This document shows, piece after piece, positions 44,697 to 54,777 of a stretch of DNA of 64,000 bases. Below the pieces are notes generated by a model. That model searched no databases. It had not been told where the DNA came from and saw only the letters and a list, made by a program, of their open reading frames with translations. How positions within the stretch are numbered: position 1 is the first letter of the stretch; every line of letters begins with the position of its first letter. Source of the stretch: Lichenicola sp964247735 (GTDB lineage Bacteria > Pseudomonadota > Alphaproteobacteria > Acetobacterales > Acetobacteraceae); NCBI GenBank assembly GCA_964247735.1, contig CAXTVS010000014.1, forward strand, positions 5,148-69,147. Direction: 5' to 3'. The position numbers and the translations under genes were made by a program.

Positions 44697-44702
44697 GGAC
44701 GC

Positions 44703-45314
44703 TCAGCCGGCGCGCCGGTCGGCGTCCGGGCGGCGCAGCCGGTCGGCAAACGCCTTGCGGAACTTGGCCACCTTGGGGGCAATCACCACCCGGCAGTAGC
44801 CGGCACCCGGGTGCAGCGCGAAGTAGTCGTGGTGCTCGGCCTCCGCCGGGTAGAACGCCGGCAGCGGCAGGAGCTCAGTGACGATCGGCCCGTCCCAGAT
44901 CCCGGCCGCCGCGATCTCCTGCATCACCGCGCGGGCCGTGCCGTGCTCGGCGTCGGACCCGGTGAAGATCACGGAGCGGTACTGGGTGCCAACGTCCGCT
45001 CCCTGGCGGTTGGGCGTGGTCGGGTCGTGGATGGTGAAGAACACCCGCAGCAGGTCGGCGTAGGACAGCACCGACGGATCGTAGCCGACGCGCACCACCT
45101 CGGCATGACCGGTACGGCCGGAGCAGACCTGTTCGTAGGTCGGCGCGACCGTGCTGCCGCCGGCATAGCCCGACAGCACGTCGGACACCCCGTCCAGGTC
45201 CTTGAACACCGCTTCCAGGCACCAGAAGCAGCCTCCGCCCAGCACGGCGACGGCAGTGCCGCTGGCCGCCGCCCGGGCGGGCGTGCCTGACGCGGCGGTG
45301 GAATGATCGGACAT
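44703..45314 (-). CDS. msrA: Peptide-methionine (S)-S-oxide reductase
   Basis: MsrA (203 residues) repairs oxidised methionine. The catalytic GGGCFWCLEAVF has the nucleophile at Cys29, and GYAGGS, HAEVVRVGYDP and FFTIHDPTTPNRQGADVGTQYRS follow in the standard order. The ATG at 45314 is preferred over 45329 because AAAGG lies seven bases upstream. There is an Ala/Ser/Gly-rich N-terminal extension of about 20 residues but no clear signal peptide, so the protein is taken as cytosolic. A 22-base inverted repeat lies 28 bases before the start. Confidence 0.95.
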   Translation of the reverse strand: MSDHSTAASGTPARAAASGTAVAVLGGGCFWCLEAVFKDLDGVSDVLSGYAGGSTVAPTYEQVCSGRTGHAEVVRVGYDPSVLSYADLLRVFFTIHDPTTPNRQGADVGTQYRSVIFTGSDAEHGTARAVMQEIAAAGIWDGPIVTELLPLPAFYPAEAEHHDYFALHPGAGYCRVVIAPKVAKFRKAFADRLRRPDADRRAG

Positions 45315-45341
45315 GTCGTTGCCTTTCATGGCTTGCGGCGG

Positions 45342-45363
45342 GTGAACGGTCTGGACCGTTCAC
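45342..45363. promoter_or_regulatory. 22-base inverted repeat between msrA and the DUF2934 gene
   Basis: Arms GTGAACGGTC (45342-45351) and GACCGTTCAC (45354-45363) are perfect complements with a two-base spacer. It lies 28 bases upstream of the msrA ATG and 149 bases upstream of the divergent gene, so it could be an operator for either. It is too tight a loop and lacks a T-run for a terminator. Confidence 0.55.
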
Positions 45364-45511
45364 AACGGAATGGCGAAGCTGACATGGCGACGCGTTGCAC
45401 GGGCGAACACCCCTGAAGGTGAGGTTCGATCATGCCGGTCCTGCAACCGCGTCGAGGGTCATGACGATCTGGCAGTAGCGGCGCGCCGCCACGACAGGAG
45501 GGAAACGACCG

Positions 45512-46069
45512 ATGTCCGACAACCCGCTCGAAGACGATCCCGCACGGGACGCCCGCATCAAGGAGCGCGCCTATCATCTCTGGGAGGCGGACGGCGGTCC
45601 GCATGGACGGCACGACGAGTACTGGGAACGGGCCAGCGAGCTGGTGAGGATGGAGGAGGCGGGCCTGCCGGGGCAGCTGCCGAACCCGTCCTCGCTGCCG
45701 GGGGCCGACCCTTCGGCGACCGAGCCGGTCGAGGAAGCGTTCATCCAGGAGAATTTGGGGGAGTTCCCGGATCGGTTCGCGGACCAGGGCGAAAGCCAGC
45801 CGACCCCGAAGCCCAGGCGGGCCGCCCGTGCCAAGGCCGCCGAGGACGGGCCGCCCACAGGAGCCGCCGGCCGCGACAAGCCGACCGCCGCGGCCAGGCC
45901 CGCGCCCACTGCCAAGCCGGCGCCCGCCGCCAAGCCCCCGGCCGCCGCCAAATCCGCGGCCACCATCAAGTCCGAACCAGCCGCCAAGTCGACTCCGGCG
46001 GCAAAGCCCGCGCCGGCGGCGAAGCCGGCTCCGACCGCCACGGCCAAGGCGCGCAAGCAGAAGAGCTGA
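45512..46069 (+). CDS. DUF2934 protein with Lys/Ala/Pro-repeat tail
   Basis: A 185-residue protein. The N-terminal 50 residues contain the DUF2934 motif (RIKERAYHLWEADGGPHGRHDEYWERA). An acidic linker follows, and from about residue 98 the sequence becomes a long run of AAKP/APAAK-type repeats ending KARKQKS. The tail is like the C-terminal tails of histone-H1-like or nucleoid-associated bacterial proteins and is probably disordered and nucleic-acid-binding. AGGAGGGA precedes the ATG. The gene is divergent from msrA. The biochemical role of DUF2934 is unknown. Confidence 0.85.
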   Translation: MSDNPLEDDPARDARIKERAYHLWEADGGPHGRHDEYWERASELVRMEEAGLPGQLPNPSSLPGADPSATEPVEEAFIQENLGEFPDRFADQGESQPTPKPRRAARAKAAEDGPPTGAAGRDKPTAAARPAPTAKPAPAAKPPAAAKSAATIKSEPAAKSTPAAKPAPAAKPAPTATAKARKQKS

Positions 46070-46077
46070 CGCGCGTC

Positions 46078-46344
46078 CTACTTGGGCACGATCACGACGG
46101 ATCCGTCCGGCGTGGTCGCAGGCGGCCGGATCACCGGAGTGCTCTGCGGTGCCATCCCGGGCGGCTTGATCCTCATCCCGGGGTCGATCCCGCGGTCCGG
46201 GACCACCGCGTGCATGCGCTGGCTCCCCGGATGGGCGGTCGCCATACCTTTCCCGACCGCCGTCTGGGCCATGCAGGGCATTGCCGCGCCCGCTGCGGCA
46301 CAACCCAGGAGGATGGCAACGAACCGGTCCGCTCTACACGGCAT
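46078..46344 (-). CDS. Small exported protein of unknown function
   Basis: An 88-residue protein with a signal peptide (FVAILLGCAAAGAAMPCMA, cleavage before Gln about residue 28). The mature part is Pro/Met/Ile-rich, contains no cysteine and includes PGMRIKPPGM. The ATG at 46344 has GGGAGG six bases upstream, better than the earlier ATG at 46365. It converges with the DUF2934 gene, eight bases apart, and follows the glycosyltransferase gene by 81 bases. I do not recognise the family. Confidence 0.6.
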   Translation of the reverse strand: MPCRADRFVAILLGCAAAGAAMPCMAQTAVGKGMATAHPGSQRMHAVVPDRGIDPGMRIKPPGMAPQSTPVIRPPATTPDGSVVIVPK

Positions 46345-46425
46345 GACCACCCTCCCACCTGACATCTGGCCAACGAGGCGCGGACCCGGCGGTTCCGGCC
46401 GCGCCGGGACGGCCGCCGCGGGGTT

Positions 46426-47307
46426 CTAGAAGCGGCGGCGCAGCCGGTCGGGAATGCGCCACAGCGAGTCGCCGCTCAGGTGCAGGTCGATCCGGTACAG
46501 CGCGTCTTCGCGGCCGGCAGCACTTCGCATCACCTGGTCCTGCCACGCCGACAGCATCGGGTCGTCCGGCAGCAGCGTCGCGACGTGGCACTTCGGCAGT
46601 CCGGCCATCGCGCGCAGCATGCCCTCCCAGCGCTCGTCCGGCATGCGCTGGTGCGATCCCGCCTCCGGCGTCACCCAAGCCTGGCTGCGGGTGCGATGCA
46701 GCCGCAGGAGGCCGGACGGCAGGTCGGCATAGCGCAGGTGGAACAGGAACAGCGGCCCGAACCGCGGCACATCGTCGATGCAGTGGAAGCCCGGCGCCCA
46801 CGCCACCCGGCGGCGGATCACCACCGGCTTGCACATGGCGCTGCTGGTGCGGAGCCAGCTGCGCTGCAGCGTGACCGGCCGGTCCCAGTCCAGCGCCAGC
46901 TCCTCGTCCGGCACGTGGATCACGTCGAAGCCCGTCGCCGTCACCACCGCATCGCGATCCAGCGTCGAGGCGAGCCCGGCCAGGGAGGCGTGCACCGCCG
47001 GATCGGCCACCAGCAGCTCGTCGACGTCCGTGTAGATCACCGCGTCGTACCAGTTCAGCAGCGAGGCGCAGACGTCGGACACGAAGCCGCAGCGGCGACC
47101 GTCGTCCTGCGGCGAGCGCGGGAGGCGCAGGACGCTTGCCTGTGCGAGTGCGGCTGCCGCGGTGCTGCCGTCGTCGCTGCCGTGGTCGAGCACGAAGCAG
47201 TTCGCGGCGCCGGCCTGCCCGGCATAGTGCCGCAGCCAGACCGGCAGGAACACCGGCTCGTTGTAGACCATGGTGACGACGGCGAGCGGCGCTTTCATGA
47301 CCGACAT
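46426..47307 (-). CDS. Glycosyltransferase family 2-like protein
   Basis: A 293-residue GT-A-fold protein resembling the family 2/92-type enzymes. It starts LAVVTMVYNEPVFLPVWLRHYAG, continues CFVLDHGSDDGS and has the nucleotide-sugar/metal motif in IYTDVDELLVADP. The mid-part (GFDVIHVPDEELALDW) and HCIDDVPRFGPLFLFHLRYADL are shared with proteins found in surface-polysaccharide clusters. The ATG at 47307 has a GGGGA just upstream; the ATG nine bases later is possible. Divergent from the APC permease. The sugar transferred is unknown. Confidence 0.82.
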   Translation of the reverse strand: MSVMKAPLAVVTMVYNEPVFLPVWLRHYAGQAGAANCFVLDHGSDDGSTAAAALAQASVLRLPRSPQDDGRRCGFVSDVCASLLNWYDAVIYTDVDELLVADPAVHASLAGLASTLDRDAVVTATGFDVIHVPDEELALDWDRPVTLQRSWLRTSSAMCKPVVIRRRVAWAPGFHCIDDVPRFGPLFLFHLRYADLPSGLLRLHRTRSQAWVTPEAGSHQRMPDERWEGMLRAMAGLPKCHVATLLPDDPMLSAWQDQVMRSAAGREDALYRIDLHLSGDSLWRIPDRLRRRF

Positions 47308-47456
47308 GTATCCCCGTTCGCCCGGCAACTGAATGCCCGGCCGCCGGGCCCGGGCACTTGAACCGTCCGCGCCGCTCCTCCATACGATGACTGCATGGCA
47401 ACCATGCAACGGCCCGGCCTGACCGCCCCTCCGCGCAGCGCCGGGAGCCATGCGGC

Positions 47457-49030
<1,574 letters not shown>

Positions 49031-49037
<7 letters not shown>

Positions 49038-49279
49038 ACTCCCGGATCGTCCTGATCGTCGGCCTGATGATCGTGGGCTTCATCATCACCTCGATCAGCG
49101 TCTGGGTGCTGGCGTTCGACTTCAACTCCAGCGACGTCCCGGCCTGGACCGGACGCTGGCTGGCGGAGCGTCTGCCGATCCTGATCGGCGTGCTGATGGT
49201 GGTGGCGGGCTTCCGGCTGCTGTCGGCGACCCGGGTGCCGCGTCCGGCCACCGCGCCCGACGACGACCCGGCGCCGTGA
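49031..49279 (+). CDS. Small two-helix membrane protein overlapping the permease gene
   Basis: An 82-residue protein that begins inside the permease stop (overlap 49031-49037). Two hydrophobic segments (IVLIVGLMIVGFIITSISVWVLAF and LPILIGVLMVVAGFRLL) are joined by a polar loop, and the C-terminus is Pro/Asp-rich. I do not recognise a family. Overlap with the transporter and similar frame usage support a real, translationally coupled gene that may be a permease partner or stability factor. Confidence 0.6.
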
Positions 49280-49429
49280 CGACGGCGATCCGACCGGCTG
49301 TTCCGGATCAGGCATCCTTCGGTCGCGCCCAGGCAAAGGTCCCGTGATGTCGACCGGGGCGATGCGGCAGACCGAGTGAGGCGGCACCGCCTCTTTGCCC
49401 GCGAAGGCGATCGTTGCACACTCCGCGCC

Positions 49430-51448
49430 ATGGACAACCTCGCCTTGAACAAGCCGGCGCTGCAAAGCTCGGTGTCGGCCTGGTCAAGCAGCCCGGTGCC
49501 GGAACAGGCCGCGCGAGGCGGCAACGATGGGGACCTGTCGCGTGACCTCGGCGTCCATACCGACCGCGAGCGCGATCCGTGGTGGCAGGTGGACCTGCAG
49601 GGCACCTACGCGGTGGAGCGGGTCTGCCTGTTCAACCGGGACGCGTTTCCCGAGCGGCTGCTGCGGTTCAGCGTGCTGGGCTCGCTCGACGGCGTGACCT
49701 GGGACCTCCTGGCGTCGAAGTCCGACGACCGGGTGTTCGGTCCGGACGGCGCGCCGTTCACGCTCGACCTGCCGTTCTGCCCGAGCCTGCGCTTCCTGCG
49801 TATCCGGCTCGATGGCCTCAACTGCCTTCACTTCAAGGAGTGCCGGGTGTTCGGCGTGCCGGCCGATCCGGACGCGGCCGCGCCGGAGGCCGCCCCCGGG
49901 ACCGATCCGACACGGGTCGTGTTCTCGGCGCTCTACAACGAGAGCGACGCCTTCCTGCCCACCTACCTCGCCAACTTCCTGCACTACACAGGCGAGGAGT
50001 GCGTGCTGCTGGTCAACCTGCCACCCGGCCGCACGGTGCCGGAGGTTCCGTCGCACCACCGGGTCGTCGTGTTCAACGGCCGCACGCAGCGTCAGAAGTT
50101 CGGGCACACGCTGCTCGTGGGACATCTCGAGTCGTATGCCACCGCGCTGCAGCGCGATCGCTTCGATTACTTCTGTCCGATCGCGTCCAACAGCCTGTTC
50201 TTCCGCCGCTTCGACCCGTCGGCGATGATCCGGCAGTTGAGGGCAGGTCACAAGGTGCCGACCGACCTCGACGTCACCTTCGACATAGGCCTCGACATCG
50301 ACCGGCTGCCGGGCAACTGGCACTGGCCCAAGATCGCCGGCAACCCGCCGCTGAGGGATTTCCTGAAGCACCGCTGGGGACTTGCGCACCTGTCGCAGAA
50401 CCAGATCGAGGGGCTGACCGCGTCCACGGCCGACTGGAACCTGTTGCATGAGCGGATGGCGGAGTTCCCGTTGCTGGGCGATCTTCTGGCTCATGAAGGC
50501 TCGGCGTTCCTTCCGCTCGAGGAGATCCTTCCCGCCAGCTTCTTCCTCCAATCCGGCAGCGGTCGCTACGTCAACATCTGCCACGTGTTCTGGAACCGGT
50601 TCAACCACACCGGCTCCGGCCGCGTGACCATCGACGAGCTGGTCGGCTTCGGCCGCTCTCCCGCGCACCTGTGCCTGGTCAAGTGGTTCGAACGCGATCC
50701 TTGCGCCCTGGAGACCGTCGCGGTGACGCGCCCCTGGGGGCAGACCCTGCTCGCCAGCCTCCCGTCCGGACCGGCGGTCCATGGAGCCGGGGAACGGCTG
50801 CTGCAACGGCTGCTGCTGGAGAGCCTGGCTGCCGCCTTGCGCCTGCGGGAAACAACGACGCCGTTCACCGAGGGATGGCAGACACATCCGACCGATGCGT
50901 TGCCCTGCACGTTCCACGACCCGTGCCTGCTTGCTGTCCGGCAGATGCTACGCCTGCCGACGGGACGGGACGGCAGCGATGCCTACCTGTATCTGGACCA
51001 TACGCAACACCGGATCGACCTGTCGGTGACCATAGCCCAGGCGTCGGCAAGCCTGGTTCGGCTTGATTGCGCCAGGATCGACGCACCGGCCGAGGATGCC
51101 AAGGGTCCGACGCTTGAAGGCTTCCTCTACCTGCGTGCATCGTCGGCCGGCGTCGAGCCGCTTGTCAGGGTGCGGGTCCTGACGTCGCAGGCCGGGCGGG
51201 AGCAGGTGATGCGCAGCATCGTCGTGATGCGTGATGGATCCTACATGCCGGTTGCGTCGCTGCATTCGGAACCTCAAGGTGACGCCATGGACTACTACTT
51301 CAGCGTCAACGGCCTCCCGGGAAACGACGGGTTCTGGTTCGGCATCCCGTTCTTCGCCGACCTGCGGTTCCAGGCGGAGCTTACCCTGGTCCAGGTCGGG
51401 ATCCCGGGCTCCGCCGGGGGTGAGCCGGCGTGGACCGGCATCCGGTAG
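49430..51448 (+). CDS. F5/8-type-C (discoidin) domain protein with glycosyltransferase-like region
   Basis: A 672-residue protein without a signal peptide. Residues about 3-145 form a galactose-binding-like F5/8-type-C domain (NLALNKPALQSSVSAW, DPWWQVDLQGTYAVERVCLFNR, KECRVFG). A central part (about 155-480) starts VVFSALYNESDAFLPTYLANFLHY and contains YFCPIASNSLFFRRFD, resembling a glycosyltransferase fold. The C-terminal 180 residues (YLYLDHTQHRIDLSVTIAQAS) are beta-rich and unrecognised. The start at 49430 places the F5/8 domain at the N-terminus; the frame extends upstream but without homology. A sugar-binding domain on a cytosolic protein suggests a role in glycan chain recognition during synthesis. 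Confidence 0.75.
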   Translation: MDNLALNKPALQSSVSAWSSSPVPEQAARGGNDGDLSRDLGVHTDRERDPWWQVDLQGTYAVERVCLFNRDAFPERLLRFSVLGSLDGVTWDLLASKSDDRVFGPDGAPFTLDLPFCPSLRFLRIRLDGLNCLHFKECRVFGVPADPDAAAPEAAPGTDPTRVVFSALYNESDAFLPTYLANFLHYTGEECVLLVNLPPGRTVPEVPSHHRVVVFNGRTQRQKFGHTLLVGHLESYATALQRDRFDYFCPIASNSLFFRRFDPSAMIRQLRAGHKVPTDLDVTFDIGLDIDRLPGNWHWPKIAGNPPLRDFLKHRWGLAHLSQNQIEGLTASTADWNLLHERMAEFPLLGDLLAHEGSAFLPLEEILPASFFLQSGSGRYVNICHVFWNRFNHTGSGRVTIDELVGFGRSPAHLCLVKWFERDPCALETVAVTRPWGQTLLASLPSGPAVHGAGERLLQRLLLESLAAALRLRETTTPFTEGWQTHPTDALPCTFHDPCLLAVRQMLRLPTGRDGSDAYLYLDHTQHRIDLSVTIAQASASLVRLDCARIDAPAEDAKGPTLEGFLYLRASSAGVEPLVRVRVLTSQAGREQVMRSIVVMRDGSYMPVASLHSEPQGDAMDYYFSVNGLPGNDGFWFGIPFFADLRFQAELTLVQVGIPGSAGGEPAWTGIR

Positions 51449-51573
51449 GAGCGCATCCGCAGGAACGGTGCGCGGCTGCATTCCCGCCCCGGAATCGACA
51501 GCAGTCACCGTTCCCGTGACCAGCACAGCTTGCACCAGACGCGTCAGAAACGGATCAGGCAGAGCCTCGACAG

Positions 51574-52347
51574 ATGGTTGAAAGCCAAGACGACATCTCG
51601 TTCAGGTTTCGTGCAACCAGACGGGTGGTGGACGCCCTGGCAGACGCGCACGTCTATCTCGGGTACCGGAAAGGCGAGACGCTGTTCCAGGAGCATCACG
51701 TCTTCACCGCGAACAGGCGACCGACGATCGAACCTTTCGTGGCGTTCTACGGCGGCGCGTCGATCCCCCGGATCGGCTTCGCGTCCTATACCAACTCGGA
51801 CCTGGGGCATGATCTGTCCATCGGCAGGTACTGCTCGATCGCCAGCAGCGTCATGGCGACCGGCCACCCGCTTGGCTACGTGACCACGCACCCGATCTCG
51901 TACCAGGGGTTCACCGCGCTCGCGAGCGAACCCTTCAAGTATCTCGGCGGCTCGTCCTGGGCTCCGCTTCCCTACCGTGAGGCCGCGCCGCCGGTGATCC
52001 AGAACGACGTCTGGATCGGCCAGGACGTGCTGCTCGGGCGCGGCATCACGCTTGGCGATGGTTGCGTGGTGGCAGCCGGATCGGTGGTGACAAAGGACGT
52101 CCCGCCATACTGGATCGTCGGCGGCGCGCCGGCCCAGCCGATCCGGCCAAGGTTCTCGACAAGCGTCATCTTCGACATGCTGCGGATACGCTGGTGGCGG
52201 TTCGCCTACACCCACCTGTCCGGCCTGGACTACTCGAACCCCGAACTCTTCATCCGCCAGCTCGACGCGCTGGAGGCCGAGGGGCGGATCGAGGAGCATC
52301 GGCCCGAGAAGGTGGACCTGTACGAGATCCTGAAGTCCCTGAGCTGA
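51574..52347 (+). CDS. Hexapeptide-repeat O-acyltransferase, CatB/Xat-like
   Basis: A 257-residue left-handed-beta-helix acetyltransferase. Hexapeptide rungs run from about residue 75 (IGRYCSIASSVMATGHPLGYVTTHP) with the catalytic His region in TGHP, and continue through VWIGQDVLLGRGITLGDGCVVAAGSVVTKDVPPYWIVGGAPAQPIR, the standard family ending of the coil. Relatives add acetyl groups to sugars or antibiotics from acetyl-CoA. It lies 125 bases after the F5/8 protein gene in the glycan region, so acetylation of surface sugars is most likely. No strong ribosome-binding site is seen. Confidence 0.85.
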   Translation: MVESQDDISFRFRATRRVVDALADAHVYLGYRKGETLFQEHHVFTANRRPTIEPFVAFYGGASIPRIGFASYTNSDLGHDLSIGRYCSIASSVMATGHPLGYVTTHPISYQGFTALASEPFKYLGGSSWAPLPYREAAPPVIQNDVWIGQDVLLGRGITLGDGCVVAAGSVVTKDVPPYWIVGGAPAQPIRPRFSTSVIFDMLRIRWWRFAYTHLSGLDYSNPELFIRQLDALEAEGRIEEHRPEKVDLYEILKSLS

Positions 52348-52352
52348 GGACC

Positions 52353-52427
52353 ATGCCCTGGCGCGACGTCGCCCGCCTCAAGCTGCTACTTCCCGCCGCG
52401 CCTCCGGCGTCCGACATCGAGGCGTGA
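52353..52427 (+). CDS. Possible 24-residue ORF downstream of the acyltransferase
   Basis: An ATG five bases after the acyltransferase stop, preceded by GAGG, opens a 24-residue reading frame ending 11 bases before the convergent nucleotidyltransferase stop. The peptide starts MPWRDVARLKLLLP and has no recognised relative. It could be a small peptide or the remnant of a lost downstream gene. Confidence 0.25.
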   Translation: MPWRDVARLKLLLPAAPPASDIEA

Positions 52428-52438
52428 CGGCGGAGGGT

Positions 52439-53173
52439 CTACAGCGACCGCAGCACCGCCTCGTATTCTGCGGGCACGCCGCAGAAGGTGATCACCTGCT
52501 CCGGCACCACGTCAAAGTGGATGCGCCGCCCGGCCTGGATCAGGTGGTTGTAGAGCGGCGCCACGTACAGCTCCGGCAGCGTCGGGCTCTTCCGCTCCTG
52601 CGCCAGCGCCGAACGGAAGTCGCCGGCGCGGGCGAAATGATACAGCCCGTCGCAGCACAGATCGGAGATCGGCTGCTTTTCCGTCGTGCGCGCCACCAGC
52701 GGCTCTCCGCCCGCCTCGGCATCGTCCGCAGGCCCGACATAGGACCAGTTGGCACCCGCGCCGCGGAACACCTCCAGGTAGCCATCGGAGGAGGCGAACC
52801 AGGCCGCCTCGGGAAACGCGTAGCGGGCGCGGAAGGTGTCGATGTTGAAGATCGTCACCGGCTCGTCGTCGCCGACCCCCACCTGCCGGAGGCCCAGCTC
52901 CACCGTCTCGGCCTGGCCGGCGGTTTCCTGTTCCAGCATCGCGATCCGGGCGTCGGCGATGCCGAGCCGGGCGCATTCACGGCGCAGGAACGCCTCGGTG
53001 CCGGCGACATGACGCCCGATGAACAGGAACGGCGTGTCCGCGAACAGGCCGGAGAAGCTGCCCACCGCGTGCGCGAACACGGTCGTGTCGCCCACCGGCA
53101 GCATGTATTTCGGCAGCGCGTAGCCGGCCAGGGTGAAGCGGCGCGACAGACCGGCCATCGGGATCACGATCAT
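52439..53173 (-). CDS. Sugar-nucleotidyltransferase-like protein
   Basis: A 244-residue single-domain NTP transferase. The N-terminus MIVIPMAGLSRRF is a shortened nucleotide-binding signature and YALPKYMLPVGDTTVFAHAV matches the PK(x)LLPV segment of sugar-1-phosphate nucleotidyltransferases. A later VTIFNIDTFR supplies the metal Asp, equivalent to the GD site. GAGG precedes the ATG at 53173. It forms a compact operon with the NTase-kinase fusion and HAD genes upstream (spacings 7 and 4 bases). Together they look like a pathway that phosphorylates, dephosphorylates and activates a small alcohol or sugar for the glycan. Confidence 0.85.
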   Translation of the reverse strand: MIVIPMAGLSRRFTLAGYALPKYMLPVGDTTVFAHAVGSFSGLFADTPFLFIGRHVAGTEAFLRRECARLGIADARIAMLEQETAGQAETVELGLRQVGVGDDEPVTIFNIDTFRARYAFPEAAWFASSDGYLEVFRGAGANWSYVGPADDAEAGGEPLVARTTEKQPISDLCCDGLYHFARAGDFRSALAQERKSPTLPELYVAPLYNHLIQAGRRIHFDVVPEQVITFCGVPAEYEAVLRSL

Positions 53174-53180
53174 CGGAACC

Positions 53181-54773
53181 TCAGAGCCTGGAGTACAGCC
53201 GCAGCGCGTTGGCGATGAACGCGGCCTGCCGGTCCGGCCGGTCGGCATGCAGCGGCAGCATCGACAGGAACAGCCCGACCGTGATCGCGCGCACGTCGCG
53301 GCCACCGGCCTGCAGCCCGTCCACCTCGAACTCCGACAGCGCGTCCTGCAGCCAGCCGTGATGCGCGCTGGTCTCGAACCGGATCGAGAACGAGTGCGGG
53401 TCGGGCCGGTCCAGCGTGTAGCGGCCGGCGACGATGTGGTCGTAATGGCCGTGGATCGAGTGCGACAGCTTGGCGAGGTCGTAGCGCGTATCGCCGAAGA
53501 TCGAGCGCTGGCCGGCCTCGGTGTAGCCGCGCGGGTCGATCACGCTGATCCGCGCCGCGCGCGAGTTGTACAGGATGTTGCTGAAGCAGAAGTCGCCGTG
53601 CATCACGTTGTCCGGCCGGCCGGAGCGGAGGTCGATCAGTTGCACCACCTCCTCGACGATCCGGCGCAGCGAGGGAAGCGGCCGCCCGTCCAGCCGAACC
53701 GGATGGTCGATGTCGTATCCCGTCTCCTCCGCATAGCGCTGCAGTCTCGCCCCGGTCTTCGCCACCGCGAGCTCGGTGAGGATCGCGTCGCCGGACCCGT
53801 CTCCCTTGCAGGCGGTGCAGGCGTGCAGGAAGTCGTGGCAGGAGCGCAGGATCTTGGTCCAGGTGTTGCGCCCGACCGAGGAGAACACGAACAGCTCCGA
53901 CAGCGTCGGCGCATACTGGTACTCGGTGCTGTAGAACGCCGTGCCGGAGGACGCGCCCTCATCCAGCAGGCGCGCGCTGAACGGCCGCACCGGCGCCGGG
54001 ATGGAGCCGAACCAGTTCGCCTCCGCCTGCATCTTTGCCGTGTCGGCGCTCGACTTGCGCACGGTCAGGGCGTCGATGTGCAGCGTGTTGAACGAGCGCG
54101 CGGTGGTGATGGAGCGGCGCGAGCGGAAATAGGTCTGGATGTGGCCGAAATCGTACCAGGTCTCGACCGTGGCGGCGCGGAGCGGACGCTCGCCCGTGTA
54201 CAGGTTGAGCCCGTCGACGAAGTCGCCGCGTGCGCGGGTGATCGCGCGCACCAGGGCGCGGCTGCTGCTGAACGAGAAGTAGCCACAGGCCACCGGGCCG
54301 CCGCGGTCCTGGCCGCTGCCGGCGCCGATGTTCTCGAACCGGCTCACGTGGCCGTCGATGATCGTCACCGCGGCCCAGGAATAGTCGTCGCCCTCCGCAT
54401 GCACCGCGATCAGGTCGCTGCCCCCAGTCGGCAGGTCCTCGATCAGCGTGTCGCCGTGCAGCACCTGCACCGGACCGGCCGGCAGGTCGATGAAGTTGAT
54501 CGCATACACGACGGACTCACCAAGCCGCAGCCCTTCGGGCACCCGCAGCAGGGAAACGTTCAGTTCTTCCAGCCGCCTCAGGTCGTAGGCCTGCGGCATG
54601 TAGCGTTCCGGGATGGTCAGGTAGATCGGCAGGTCGGTGCCGAGGCGGGCGACCTGCGCCTCGTACAGCCGCGCGACACCCACCGGGAGGAACGCCGGCG
54701 GCACCTCGCCGAACTCGGCGGACAGCTCCTGTCCCGGATAGGCGGCGGAGGTGATGAGGCGATAACCGGCCAC
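53181..54773 (-). CDS. Nucleotidyltransferase-like / kinase (APH-like) fusion protein
   Basis: A 530-residue two-domain protein. The N-terminal 220 residues resemble a sugar-nucleotidyltransferase fold (VQVLHGDTLIEDLP corresponds to the nucleotide-site HGD). The C-terminal half (about 240-520) is an aminoglycoside-phosphotransferase/choline-kinase-like domain with the Brenner-type loop NVMHGDFCFSNILYN and metal region ISVIDPRGY. The GTG at 54773 has GGAAGG nine bases upstream. Such fusions occur in capsule and teichoic-acid-like pathways that add phosphocholine-type groups. The N-terminal domain lacks the clear nucleotide-binding GxGxR signature, so it may be inactive or only binding. Confidence 0.82.
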   Translation of the reverse strand: MAGYRLITSAAYPGQELSAEFGEVPPAFLPVGVARLYEAQVARLGTDLPIYLTIPERYMPQAYDLRRLEELNVSLLRVPEGLRLGESVVYAINFIDLPAGPVQVLHGDTLIEDLPTGGSDLIAVHAEGDDYSWAAVTIIDGHVSRFENIGAGSGQDRGGPVACGYFSFSSSRALVRAITRARGDFVDGLNLYTGERPLRAATVETWYDFGHIQTYFRSRRSITTARSFNTLHIDALTVRKSSADTAKMQAEANWFGSIPAPVRPFSARLLDEGASSGTAFYSTEYQYAPTLSELFVFSSVGRNTWTKILRSCHDFLHACTACKGDGSGDAILTELAVAKTGARLQRYAEETGYDIDHPVRLDGRPLPSLRRIVEEVVQLIDLRSGRPDNVMHGDFCFSNILYNSRAARISVIDPRGYTEAGQRSIFGDTRYDLAKLSHSIHGHYDHIVAGRYTLDRPDPHSFSIRFETSAHHGWLQDALSEFEVDGLQAGGRDVRAITVGLFLSMLPLHADRPDRQAAFIANALRLYSRL

Positions 54774-54777
54774 GAGC

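Noticed and set aside
45900..46050. Repeat-rich DNA (possible CRISPR or microsatellite)
   Set aside because: The periodicity comes from Ala/Lys/Pro codons within the DUF2934 gene; there are no regular spacers.
51462..51514. Nine-base inverted repeat (GGAACGGTG / CACCGTTCC) between the F5/8 protein and the acyltransferase genes
   Set aside because: The 35-base loop and absence of a T-run make a terminator unlikely; could be a weak structure but is not convincing.
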